Assembly (NCBI GenBank): GCA_022565015.1
Contig: JADFKI010000041.1
Span: 1-17,855, forward strand
Length of the DNA: 17,855 nucleotides
Direction: 5' to 3'
DNA from: Chloroflexota bacterium
Lineage (GTDB): Bacteria > Chloroflexota > Dehalococcoidia > Lucifugimonadales > JADFKI01
Shown: positions 1 to 6,480 of the stretch, piece by piece
How the letters are laid out: each line of letters opens with the position of its first letter
How positions within the stretch are numbered: position 1 is the stretch's first letter
Notes under the pieces: generated by a model
Told to the model about the DNA's origin: nothing
Seen by the model: only the letters and a program-made list of their open reading frames with translations
Databases searched by the model: none
Translations under genes and position numbers: made by a program

Positions 1-106
1 GCGAAGAGGCCGGGTTCATGTTGAGAAATCAAATTTCAGGCCGACCATGTTGTACGCATCCGCTGCGAACAAAGATGCCTTCGCGGAAAATTGTGGAGGG
101 GTCTGG

Positions 107-289
107 ATGAGTAAGACTACGGTAAGACGATATTGGGTTGTCTGGGTTTCATGCGTGCCCATACTAATATCCGGATTGATCTTAGCTGTTGTTTTTGGTG
201 AATTATCGTGGCACCAGGCTGCGCCAGCGGCAGGGGCGATCAGCACCTTTCAGACATTTCTATATTTAACGAGCCGCCGATTACTATGA
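107..289 (+). CDS. Possible small membrane protein (60 aa)
   Basis: This short ORF starts with ATG preceded by a good Shine-Dalgarno stretch (GGAGGGG about 5 nt upstream), which favours this start over the longer in-frame start at 47. The predicted peptide is basic at the N-terminus (MSKTTVRRYW). It then has one strongly hydrophobic segment at roughly residues 11-29, and a second, weaker hydrophobic part rich in Ala and Gly. That would fit a single- or double-pass inner-membrane peptide. I do not recognise a family. The surrounding DNA is more AT-rich than the rest of the window, and no partner gene is visible because the window edge lies close upstream. It could equally be a chance ORF. The RBS and the hydrophobic pattern are the only support. 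Confidence 0.35.
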   Translation: MSKTTVRRYWVVWVSCVPILISGLILAVVFGELSWHQAAPAAGAISTFQTFLYLTSRRLL

Positions 290-511
290 ATGAAGGTGAC
301 TATTTGCCGATAATTGAACTCGCCGAGCGGAAAGAGGTTGCGCTGTTGGGCAGGGTGCCTTTCGGATGCACACCACCCCACGCGTGATTTCTTCCCGCCC
401 GCCCCGCTTCGAACTCCGTTTGGAATATCGCCCCGCCCGCGGTCATCGCCGGAAACTTGCCGATAGACCGAAGCAATCGTTGCTCTGGATGACGGCATGG
501 GGCATTTTGCT

Positions 512-539
512 CCCCAGGCCCCAGGCCCCAGACCCCAGA
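512..539. repeat. Short tandem repeat, four 7-nt units
   Basis: Four consecutive units read CCCCAGG, CCCCAGG, CCCCAGA, CCCCAGA, followed by a partial CCCCCT that runs into the stop codon of the MFS exporter gene. The tract lies immediately downstream of that gene's stop. It is probably slippage-derived low-complexity sequence. I see no flanking hairpin or U-tract that would make it a terminator. Confidence 0.75.
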
Positions 540-543
540 CCCC

Positions 544-1764
544 CTAGTCCCCCGGCGCTAGCTCGGGGGTGGGCTCGCTGTAGCGGGTGGCCAGGCGACG
601 GAAGAGGCGCAGGCCGTTGAGCACGAGGACGCCGCCGCCCAGGGCGATGGCCACCGGCGCGCCGAGGATCGCCGCGATCGCGCCCGTGTGGAAGCCCGAG
701 ACTCCCGTCACGCCCCATGTGAAGATCTGGAAGCTGATGACCCGGCCGCGCATCGCGTCTGGGACCGTCGACTGCAATAGCGTGCTGAGGAACGTCTCGT
801 AAACGGCGACGTTGGCGTAGGCCAGCGCCAGGAACAGCATCGAAAGCCACAGCCAGGGCGACGCGGCGAAGAGCATCAGGAATAGCCCGAACCCGACGTA
901 GCCCCCGACGAACAGCCTGCCCCTGTGCTTCACGTCGCCAAGGCCGGAGAGCACCAGTGTCGTTATCAGCGCCCCCACGCTCCCTGCCGACAGCAGATAG
1001 CCGAGCCCGGCAGGCCCTGTGAGCAGGACGTCGCGGGCCATTACCGGCAGCATCGTCTCGTGGGCCCAGCCAAAGGCCTCCGAGGAGAGGCCCATCAGGA
1101 TGAGCAGGCGCACACGAGGGGTCGTGAAAACGTAGCGCAGGCCCTCCTTGAAGTCCTGCATGGGGGTTGCGGGCGCCTCCTTGGCGGGCCGCTCGACCCC
1201 ATGGAGCGTGGATATGATGGCCGCGGATATGACCAGCGTTCCCGCCATCAGCACGTACGCCCAGGCGATGTCGAAGGCCCCGACGAGCATGCCCGCCAGG
1301 GGCGGAATCACGATGCCCATGGAGGTCATTGCGACGAAGTTGGCGGCGTTGGCCTTGAGAAGGTTCTCGCGGCCAACGACGTCCAGCGTCAGGGCCATGC
1401 GTGATGGGACCTTGACCGCGACGATGACTCCGTCCAGGAACGAGATGAGCAGGATCTGCCACAGGCCGATGTTCTCGGTGAAGATGAGTGCGGCGACGAT
1501 GCTGAAGAGGACTGCCTGGGCGATCTGGCTCGCCATTATGAGCTTGCGCCTGTCCAGGCGGTCGACCAGCACACCGGCGAACAGGCTGGTGGTCATCAGC
1601 CCAATGCCGCCCATGCCGGCCGTGACGCCCGTCCAGAACGCGGAATCCGTGATGGACAGGGCGAGCCATCCGTTGACCGTGAAGAAGACCATCAACGCCA
1701 TGTCGTTGGTGATCGTGTTCAGCCATACGCGCCGGAAGCGCGCGTTGTGCAGGATTAGGAGCAT
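544..1764 (-). CDS. MFS exporter, EntS/MFS_3-like
   Basis: This 406-aa protein is an inner-membrane transporter with about 12 hydrophobic helices spread over its whole length, the normal size for the major facilitator superfamily. The N-terminus (LHNARFRRVWLN) and the loop FAGVLVDRLDRRK (about residues 62-74) fit the enterobactin-exporter-like branch, in which this loop between helices 2 and 3 is MFS motif A. These are proton-coupled exporters of siderophores, drugs or other small molecules. The substrate cannot be read from sequence. The start is ATG at 1762-1764 with a weak GAGAAG upstream. It is followed at once by a CCCCAG tandem repeat and preceded by a 320-nt spacer carrying repeats, so it is probably transcribed alone. 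A 427-aa ORF in another minus-strand frame over the same DNA lacks hydrophobic helices and is a shadow. Confidence 0.9.
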   Translation of the reverse strand: MLLILHNARFRRVWLNTITNDMALMVFFTVNGWLALSITDSAFWTGVTAGMGGIGLMTTSLFAGVLVDRLDRRKLIMASQIAQAVLFSIVAALIFTENIGLWQILLISFLDGVIVAVKVPSRMALTLDVVGRENLLKANAANFVAMTSMGIVIPPLAGMLVGAFDIAWAYVLMAGTLVISAAIISTLHGVERPAKEAPATPMQDFKEGLRYVFTTPRVRLLILMGLSSEAFGWAHETMLPVMARDVLLTGPAGLGYLLSAGSVGALITTLVLSGLGDVKHRGRLFVGGYVGFGLFLMLFAASPWLWLSMLFLALAYANVAVYETFLSTLLQSTVPDAMRGRVISFQIFTWGVTGVSGFHTGAIAAILGAPVAIALGGGVLVLNGLRLFRRLATRYSEPTPELAPGD

Positions 1765-2084
1765 GCTTCTCGAATCAGAGCGTTGGGTCCAGGCAGGCTG
1801 GATTTAGAGTCGGCACAGGGCCAGCGTCGGATGCTCAGGGGCCTCGAACCATTGTACTTCGTCCAGGCGGTAAAGAAGAAGAATTTGGCTAAGAGCCGAT
1901 CCGAAAACTGCCACGAATGGTTCGACAAGCTCACCATGAACGGGAGATCTTCCGTTCGTCCTGTCCGACTCTTCAAACAGAATATCTTCGGACTCCGCTT
2001 CTGCGGAGAGCACTGTCGAAGGACCTTAGAACGTCCAAATGAGGTTTTCGGATAGGGTCTTAGCTTAACAGGCGCTCGTCTGGG
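1765..2084. other. 320-nt intergenic spacer without a gene
   Basis: The spacer lies between two minus-strand genes. I see no convincing protein here: the ORFs are short, lack ribosome sites and run through the repeat. It holds a palindromic repeat (1911-1944), a fragment CCGTTCGTCCTG (1952-1963) and CTGTCGAAGG (2013-2022), which resemble halves of a related repeat, and a small hairpin CTCCGC-TTCT-GCGGAG (1993-2008). No clear terminator with a U-tract was seen after the epimerase gene. Confidence 0.7.
1911..1944. repeat. REP-like palindromic intergenic repeat
   Basis: The core reads GGTTCGACAAGCTCACCATG on the plus strand, and ACCAT/ATGGT arms flank the GAGCTTGTCGA centre. Conceptual translation of such units gives the recurring 'VHGELVEP' nonsense peptide often seen in environmental genomes. 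This is a known class of short interspersed palindrome in several phyla, including Chloroflexota. It is non-coding. Its function here (mRNA 3'-end stabilisation, nucleoid binding, or none) is unknown. Confidence 0.6.
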
Positions 2085-2879
2085 TCAGAAAAAGCTCGGG
2101 CCGTCCTCTCGGGGCGTCCAATGCTCTCCGGCGCCGTCCTCGGGCACGTAACCCAGGACCCTCTTCGTCGTCTCGATGTCCCAAATACTCAGGGCGTTGT
2201 CGGACTCGCCGTTCACGACCGCAAACCCGACAGACGTCGGCGCATCGATGCTCTTCTGTATCAGCTGCGCGGCGTCCCTGTGGCTGAGCCATAGAGAGAG
2301 GGCGGGCGAGGAAAATGTCGGGTCGTCGGGGGTCATGACCCAGCCGATTCGCAGGCAGATGACCGAGATGCCGCAATCGTCGTGATAGTAGCTGCCCAGG
2401 GCCTCGCCGAACGCCTTGCTGACGCCGTAGTAGCTGTCGGGCCTGACGAGGTCCGTCGTCAGGGGCGAAAACGGCCGCCGCACCTCTCCCAATCGACCGT
2501 CGTAGATGGCCTTGTACGGGTCTTGCATGAGGGGATAGTTGCCGACGGCATGGTTGCTGCTGGCAAAGACGACTCGCTGGACTCCGGCCCGTTTCGACGC
2601 CTCGTACACGTTGCGAGTGCCGACGATGTTGTTGCTGAGGATAGACTCCCACGAGCCGCGAGGACTGGGGTCGGCGCCGAGGTGCACGACGACGTCCACG
2701 TTTTCGAAGGCCGGACTTATTGCGTCGAGGTCGGCGATGTCGGCGACCGTGCCTGGGACTCCCTCGGCGGCCACCCTGTCCAGGCCGCTCAGCTCGTAGC
2801 GGTCGCCCAGGCTGCGCCGAATGATGCCGCCGATCTGGCCCGCCATGCCGGTAACCAGGACCCTCTTCTTTTCAGCCAC
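2085..2879 (-). CDS. NAD-dependent epimerase/dehydratase, uronate dehydrogenase-like
   Basis: This 264-aa protein is an extended short-chain dehydrogenase. The N-terminal Rossmann motif is TGMAGQIGG (G11xxG14xxG17). The NAD-contacting SSNHAVGNY segment starts at residue 107, and the catalytic Y151-GVS-K155 follows. The HLG (67), FASSNH and SYYGVSKAFGE signatures and the 264-aa length resemble bacterial uronate dehydrogenases, which oxidise galacturonate or glucuronate to the aldarolactone in the cytosol. Related sugar-nucleotide epimerases and other NAD-dependent dehydrogenases share much of this pattern, so the substrate is uncertain. The start is GTG at 2877-2879 with an excellent AGGAGG six nt upstream. 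The ORF stays open far upstream, but that extension is antisense shadow of the neighbouring MFS gene. The gene is co-directional with that MFS gene (152-nt gap), which might import its sugar acid. That link is inference. Confidence 0.88.
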   Translation of the reverse strand: MAEKKRVLVTGMAGQIGGIIRRSLGDRYELSGLDRVAAEGVPGTVADIADLDAISPAFENVDVVVHLGADPSPRGSWESILSNNIVGTRNVYEASKRAGVQRVVFASSNHAVGNYPLMQDPYKAIYDGRLGEVRRPFSPLTTDLVRPDSYYGVSKAFGEALGSYYHDDCGISVICLRIGWVMTPDDPTFSSPALSLWLSHRDAAQLIQKSIDAPTSVGFAVVNGESDNALSIWDIETTKRVLGYVPEDGAGEHWTPREDGPSFF

Positions 2880-2918
2880 GTGTTCCTCCTGTCTATAGGA
2901 AGCGATTACATGAAAGGA

Positions 2919-2924
2919 ATTATA
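2919..2924 (-). promoter_or_regulatory. Candidate -10 box upstream of epimerase gene
   Basis: On the minus strand the sequence reads CGTATAATTCC, a perfect TATAAT, about 40 nt upstream of the GTG start and its AGGAGG. The region 17 nt further upstream has no good TTGACA match, so this is a -10-only call. It suggests the epimerase gene can be transcribed independently of the MFS gene behind it. Confidence 0.4.
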
Positions 2925-3031
2925 CGTTTGGGAGAGCAGCCCTGGCGATAGTTTATTTTTCAGGCCTGCCGGTTCTTCAGCGTCAGCTTCGATACCCCAA
3001 GGGTCAAGATCATGATAGTTGAAGTGGTCTT

Positions 3032-4294
3032 CTATCCGGCTCTGACGGGCCGCCTCGCCATCGCCACGAGGGCACAGGCCAGCGCGACGAGCGCCAGAAA
3101 TGCCAAGAAGGCCGTGCCGTAGCTCGCAGTCGCGTCGTAAGCGGCGCCCGCAATCAGAGGTCCCGCCGCGAATCCCGCGACCTGCAGCGCCCTGGTCAGG
3201 CCGAAGATCGAGCCGAAGTTCTGCCTGCCGTAGTACTCCGACATGAGCAGAGTCGTCAGCGTTCTGAGGCCGCCTTCCGTGAAGCCGTTGATCGCCGCGA
3301 ACAGATAGGCCGTCTTGACGTCGCTGACTATCAGCAGCACCCCCATGCCCGCCAGCCTCAGAAGTAGTGCCAGGACCAGCAAGGGTCGCGTAGGCATGCG
3401 ATCGGCAAGCAGGCCCCAGACGAAGTTTCCGACGGCGGAGGCAAAGAAGCCGACGCTGACCGCGCCGACCGCGACCCTCACCTGCAATCCCTCCTCCACG
3501 AGATAGGGCACGAGATGCAGCGCGACACCGGCGCCGGCGACTCCCGCGGCGACGGTCGAGGCAAGCAGAATCCACAGGGTCGGGGTGGATAGGGCCTCCG
3601 AAAAGCTCCACAGCGCTTCAGGCGCGTCGTGAAGCGAGGCTCCCGGCGCCCGGGTGTCGTCATCTTCCGAGTCGATTCGCCTTCCGCCGTCAAGCTCTAG
3701 GCCCATGTCCTCCGGCTGTCTTCGGACAAGAAGCACCGTCGGCAACAGCCCTGCCAGGAACATGACGCACGCCAGCATTACCCACGCGAGTCGCCAATTC
3801 CAGGCGTCGATAATCTCTTGCACCAGCGGGGGGAGAATGACTCCTCCCGCCGAGGCCGACAGGAGCAATATCGCCAACGCACGGCCTCGATACCTGAGAA
3901 ACCAACGCACTACCACAGGCGACGAGGGTGTCTGGACGAAGGCCTGGTCGGCCAACCTCGCCACGCTGAAGGCGATGTAGAACCAGAGCAGCGACTGCAT
4001 CGCCGCGAGGTTAAGCGTGGCGACGATGATTAAGACGGCTCCGACTGCCAGGGGCAACCTCGCGCCGTATCTGTCCGTTAGCCTGCCCGTGAGGAGAGAC
4101 GCCGAGGCTCCGAGGACCGCGCCGATGCTCGTCGCGGCTGAGATCTCGGTGCGGGTCCACCCGAACTCGTCGGTGAAGGGCAATATGAAAACGGTCAGCA
4201 TGCCTATGGCCGTTGCGGCGTTGGCGAAGTTTATGCTGGAGACGGCTCCGAGGACGTACCATCCGTAGTAGGTCTTTTGTGGCCGGAGTTGCAT
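3032..4294 (-). CDS. MFS transporter, oxalate/formate antiporter-like (monocarboxylate type)
   Basis: This roughly 420-aa integral membrane protein has 12 hydrophobic segments. The N-terminal KTYYGWYVLGAVS is typical of the oxalate:formate antiporter and monocarboxylate transporter branch of the MFS, and motif A appears as GRLTDRYGAR in the helix 2-3 loop. The acidic central cytoplasmic loop (RRIDSEDDDTRAPG) separates the two six-helix halves. The likely substrate class is an organic anion, but that is only family-level knowledge. I chose ATG at 4292-4294. The ORF extends 15 codons to a GTG at 4339, but that GTG sits right at a TATACT hexamer that could be the promoter -10, and the added residues are not membrane-like. 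It is co-directional with the sugar-acid dehydrogenase-like gene downstream. Confidence 0.88.
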   Translation of the reverse strand: MQLRPQKTYYGWYVLGAVSSINFANAATAIGMLTVFILPFTDEFGWTRTEISAATSIGAVLGASASLLTGRLTDRYGARLPLAVGAVLIIVATLNLAAMQSLLWFYIAFSVARLADQAFVQTPSSPVVVRWFLRYRGRALAILLLSASAGGVILPPLVQEIIDAWNWRLAWVMLACVMFLAGLLPTVLLVRRQPEDMGLELDGGRRIDSEDDDTRAPGASLHDAPEALWSFSEALSTPTLWILLASTVAAGVAGAGVALHLVPYLVEEGLQVRVAVGAVSVGFFASAVGNFVWGLLADRMPTRPLLVLALLLRLAGMGVLLIVSDVKTAYLFAAINGFTEGGLRTLTTLLMSEYYGRQNFGSIFGLTRALQVAGFAAGPLIAGAAYDATASYGTAFLAFLALVALACALVAMARRPVRAG

Positions 4295-4619
4295 TTTTCG
4301 TTCCAGGGGCACTTGGTCGCAGATAGGCAAGCGCTCCACAGTATAGCGGTTGGCTCAGGCCCATGAGGCGTGGGGCGCTGCAAACTTTGCTGAGTCTTGC
4401 TGTCATTCCGAGAGGCACGGAGGAATCTAGGGCGCGAGGCGTATTATCACGACACCAGGTAATGCAGACGATTCGCGTCTGTGCTGATATCATGACCATT
4501 CAAAGTTCAGTCAATCTCAGCTCAGAAGTCCAAAATACGTCTCTGAGCCGCAAACCCCGCACCGATAAGAACCTGCAGGTGAAGGGCCAAGCGTGGCAAA
4601 CTGCATTGCGAACAATTAA
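4295..4619. other. 325-nt intergenic spacer without a gene
   Basis: The spacer lies between the DUF4166 gene and the MFS gene, both on the minus strand. It contains an interspersed palindromic repeat (4400-4436), a 6-bp hairpin CAGACG-ATTCG-CGTCTG (4465-4481) and a possible TATACT -10 for the MFS gene near 4341-4346. No protein-coding signal was seen. The ORF from 4363 on the plus strand translates through the repeat and has no ribosome site. Confidence 0.65.
4400..4436. repeat. Interspersed palindromic repeat ('GTCATTCCGAG...GGAATC' type)
   Basis: The sequence TGTCATTCCGAGAGGCACGG followed by AGGAATCTAGGGC belongs to the widespread GTCATTCCGAG-n-GAGGAATC class of intergenic repeat, known to be abundant in Chloroflexota and some other environmental phyla. 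It can fold: ATTCCG pairs with CGGA and GGAAT, with one bulge and an AGAGGCA loop. It is a non-coding element lying just upstream of the MFS gene. Confidence 0.65.
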
Positions 4620-5249
4620 TCATATCGATTCGAACCGACACCTGCCGGTGTAGGCGACCGTCCGTCCGAAGATCGGGTGGTTCATCTCGAACTCGATGCG
4701 GAAACTGTCTTCGGTCTCTCCAATTTCCTTCGTACGGCCACCGCCGAAAGGGGAGAGCCACGTAGGGAACTTCACAATCACTCCGAATGGCGGCATTCTC
4801 ACCACACATTTCCGCATGTCGTAGACCAGACTACCCTCGTCGTCAACGCTAAGGTCCGACTCTACTCCCACGCCGTATGTAGTGAACTCGATGATCCTAT
4901 GGTCTCCTGAGCAGACCATGTGGGACATGAATGTAACGTCTTCAAGAAAGCTGGCGTTTTTGAAGAACGTCCTGAACCAATGCATCGCGCCTGAATTATC
5001 GACGTAATTATGCACGTTCACCTCGACATCTCTGCCACTGTGCGGGACCGGGGCATGAAAGAGCCTGTATGAGACGACTGCCAGAGGCTTGATGGTATTC
5101 TTGACATGGACAAAGTCCATGGTGCAGCTAACTTCAATTGTTGGCTCGGCGTAGTGCTTGCGTACTGCCGTATGGAGGTTGTGAAAATCTTCCCCCAGCG
5201 CCTGCGCGATTGGTGAGTTGCCGGCCCAACCGGCTTTGGCGTCCGCCAT
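4620..5249 (-). CDS. DUF4166 domain-containing protein
   Basis: This 209-aa protein looks soluble and cytoplasmic. The N-terminal IAQALGEDFHNLHTAVRKHY and the C-terminal FEMNHPIFGRTVAYTGRCRF match the pattern of DUF4166, a family of unknown biochemical function often seen alone or fused behind NAD-binding or saccharopine-dehydrogenase-like domains. Here it stands alone and spans essentially the whole protein. The start is ATG at 5247-5249 with GGAGAC close upstream. It has its own promoter (5286-5313). The codon and base composition is noticeably more AT-rich than in the flanking transporter and LutABC genes, which may point to separate acquisition. I can assign no reaction. No catalytic motif is obvious. 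Confidence 0.75.
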   Translation of the reverse strand: MADAKAGWAGNSPIAQALGEDFHNLHTAVRKHYAEPTIEVSCTMDFVHVKNTIKPLAVVSYRLFHAPVPHSGRDVEVNVHNYVDNSGAMHWFRTFFKNASFLEDVTFMSHMVCSGDHRIIEFTTYGVGVESDLSVDDEGSLVYDMRKCVVRMPPFGVIVKFPTWLSPFGGGRTKEIGETEDSFRIEFEMNHPIFGRTVAYTGRCRFESI

Positions 5250-5285
5250 GTGTCTCCATAAACTTCAAGTTGGTAATGTGCCGAT

Positions 5286-5313
5286 AGTATAGGGCATTTG
5301 CGAGCAGGTTCAA
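5286..5313 (-). promoter_or_regulatory. Sigma-70-type promoter for DUF4166 gene
   Basis: On the minus strand TTGAAC (5308-5313) is separated by 16 nt from TATACT (5286-5291), which lies about 37 nt upstream of the ATG. The -35 box overlaps the stop codon of the 66-aa upstream ORF. The DUF4166 gene is therefore likely expressed separately from that ORF as well as, or instead of, by read-through. Confidence 0.55.
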
Positions 5314-5510
5314 CGGTGTTCCGCGAACTGCTTCGCCGGACGCTGCCGTCTCAGCGACAGAGGCTCCACCAGCAAGACCATCTCGGCGAACTCCTCCACA
5401 TCGGCATCGTCCGATAGCAGCTGCCTCACCCGCTCGACGTGGAAATGATCCTCATGCACGCTCCCTTTCGGGCCCAGCAGCGTTCTACCGAGCCCTCGGA
5501 TACCGCTCAT
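5310..5510 (-). CDS. Hypothetical protein (66 aa)
   Basis: This short ORF starts at ATG 5508-5510 and ends just before the DUF4166 gene. Its codons carry G or C at most third positions, like the high-GC genes in the window, which is the main sign that it is real. The peptide is charged and soluble, with a His/Asp/Glu-rich middle (HEDHFHVERVRQLLSDDADVEEF) and no membrane segment or recognisable motif. The ribosome-binding site is poor (only GAAAAG upstream). It is divergent from the monooxygenase-like gene, sharing a 47-nt AT-rich intergenic region. It might instead be a decayed fragment of a larger gene. Confidence 0.42.
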   Translation of the reverse strand: MSGIRGLGRTLLGPKGSVHEDHFHVERVRQLLSDDADVEEFAEMVLLVEPLSLRRQRPAKQFAEHR

Positions 5511-5557
5511 GATGATATACTTTTCCGGCTATATTATTCGAAAACCCTGGAGGAGCC

Positions 5558-5845
5558 ATGATTGGCGTATTGACCCATCACTGGGCTAAGGATGACAAGA
5601 TTCAGGAGGCCCGCGACCTGCTGGATAGGAATGGAGAGGCCCAGAGTAAGGCGCCGGGCTTTGTGAGTCGAGTAACGCTATACTCTCGAACGGACCCCTC
5701 GAAGGTTACGACCCTGGTGAACTGGGACAGCAACGAGATCTACGACGGCTGGCGAGCCAGTCCCGAGCGCAGCGCGGTGATGAGCGGAGCGGACGTACTC
5801 TGGTCGCAGTCGCCGGAGTCCGAGCGCTTCGACGTGGCTGAGTAG
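5558..5845 (+). CDS. Antibiotic biosynthesis monooxygenase-like small protein
   Basis: This 95-aa protein has the size and layout of the ABM family of dimeric alpha+beta-barrel proteins: an initial strand (MIGVLTHHWA), a helix (DKIQEARDLLDRNGEAQSKA), then PGFVSRVTLYSRTDPSKVTTLVNWDS and a terminal helix. Members include cofactor-free monooxygenases acting on aromatic compounds and many uncharacterised stress or catabolic proteins. No specific substrate can be deduced. The start is ATG 5558-5560 with GGAGGAGCC directly before it. The upstream region is AT-rich (TATATTATT) but has no good -35. It faces the selenoprotein operon convergently and the two share the hairpin at 5857-5888. Confidence 0.72.
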   Translation: MIGVLTHHWAKDDKIQEARDLLDRNGEAQSKAPGFVSRVTLYSRTDPSKVTTLVNWDSNEIYDGWRASPERSAVMSGADVLWSQSPESERFDVAE

Positions 5846-5852
5846 TCTTCAG

Positions 5853-5888
5853 AAAAGGGCTCACCCTCTTTGAAAGAAGGGTGAGCCC
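5853..5888 (-). terminator. Intrinsic terminator of the selenoprotein operon
   Basis: GGGCTCACCCT (5857-5867) and AGGGTGAGCCC (5878-5888) form an 11-bp perfect stem with a 10-nt loop. Read on the minus strand, the stem is followed by TTTTCT, a short U-tract. It sits 28 nt past the stop of the UGSC gene and 12 nt past the stop of the convergent ABM-like gene. It is best for the minus strand, though the stem could also act on plus-strand transcripts. Confidence 0.85.
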
Positions 5889-5915
5889 GTGTTCCAGTAT
5901 GTAGGCGCGTTCTTA

Positions 5916-6455
5916 TTATCTCGCCAGGAGGATTTTGAGCACCTCCGGCGCCGCCTGCATTGCCCGTTCCCTGAGCTGATCAATCGAGAGGCTTCCCAGC
6001 GGGTGCGGCACCACGACGAACGGATAGTCCGGGATGCCTCCGATCTTGGACATGGCCTTGCCGCTGGATATAAAGGGCTCCGTGCAGATCACAGCCGTCG
6101 GTACGCCGTTTCGCTCCAGGGTGATTCCGTCGTGCACACTGCACGATGAGCAGGACCCTCAATCCCCCGATGCGCTGATCACTACGTCGCATTTGTCCGT
6201 CAGCTCTTCGATGATGTCGCTCGGGCAGGGCCTTGAAGCGTTGCCCTTATTGCGTTCCACGACGCCCTTGAAATCGTAGCGGTCTGCCAGCACCTCGTGA
6301 ACGAGCGACAGCAGGTCCACGGAGTTCGCCTTGCCGTTGGCGAGCAGCCCCAGGACGGCACCGTCCAGCGTCTCCGGCCGTCTGGCGATGATGGTGTGGG
6401 CCGGCACCGGCTCGACCGTCGGGTCCAGCACTTCGAGCCTGGTTGTGATGGTCAC
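5916..6455 (-). CDS. UGSC family selenoprotein (in-frame TGA read as selenocysteine)
   Basis: One 179-aa protein results if the TGA at 6159-6161 is read as Sec99. Without that, one sees a 98-aa ORF (6159-6455) followed in the same frame by an orphan 73-aa ORF. The motif is G97-D98-U99-G100-S101-C102-S103-S104-C105, then SVHDGITLERNGVPTAVIC, EPF and a C-terminal PHPLGSLSIDQLRERA. U-G-S-C is the defining motif of the UGSC (seleno)protein family, known from marine metagenome selenoproteomes, with Cys in place of Sec in some homologues. The U/C spacing suggests a selenenylsulfide redox centre, but the reaction is unknown. The start is GTG 6453-6455 with GAGGAGG 8 nt upstream. It lies 25 nt after the 345-aa gene, so it is the second gene of an operon, and it ends at TAA before a strong terminator. 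No signal peptide is seen, so it is cytoplasmic. The alternative, a nonsense mutation in a Cys homologue, is made unlikely by the SECIS-like hairpin. Confidence 0.88.
6119..6161 (-). promoter_or_regulatory. UGA selenocysteine codon and candidate bacterial SECIS element
   Basis: The UGA is at 6159-6161. After a 12-nt spacer the minus strand reads TCGTGCA-GTG-TGCACGA (6130-6146), a perfect 7-bp stem with a GUG loop, or a 6-bp stem with an AGUGU loop. The apical loop starts about 19 nt after the UGA, inside the 16-37 nt window known for bacterial SECIS elements, and it contains the expected G and U. GGGU just after the UGA (6155-6158) can pair with ACCC (6119-6122), closing a roughly 40-nt element. 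SelB would bind this loop to deliver Sec-tRNA. No selABCD gene is in the window. Confidence 0.75.
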
Positions 6456-6480
6456 TTAACTAGCCTCCTCTTGTCCCCTT

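Noticed and set aside
512..539. CCCCAG tandem repeats as a CRISPR-like array
   Set aside because: The units are 7 nt with no spacers, so this is slippage-type tandem repetition.
443..1726. 427-aa minus-strand ORF overlapping the MFS exporter
   Set aside because: Its product is Arg/Gly/His-rich low-complexity, without membrane helices or any domain. The overlapping frame encodes a clear MFS protein.
2880..3611. N-terminal extension of the epimerase ORF
   Set aside because: The upstream part overlaps the MFS gene in another frame and is not SDR-like. The GTG with AGGAGG at 2879 explains the start.
6159..6455. Reading the selenoprotein gene as a truncated pseudogene
   Set aside because: The frame continues in conserved style through the TGA, the residue falls exactly at the U of U-G-S-C, and a SECIS-like hairpin follows. 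Upstream promoter, RBS and downstream terminator are intact.
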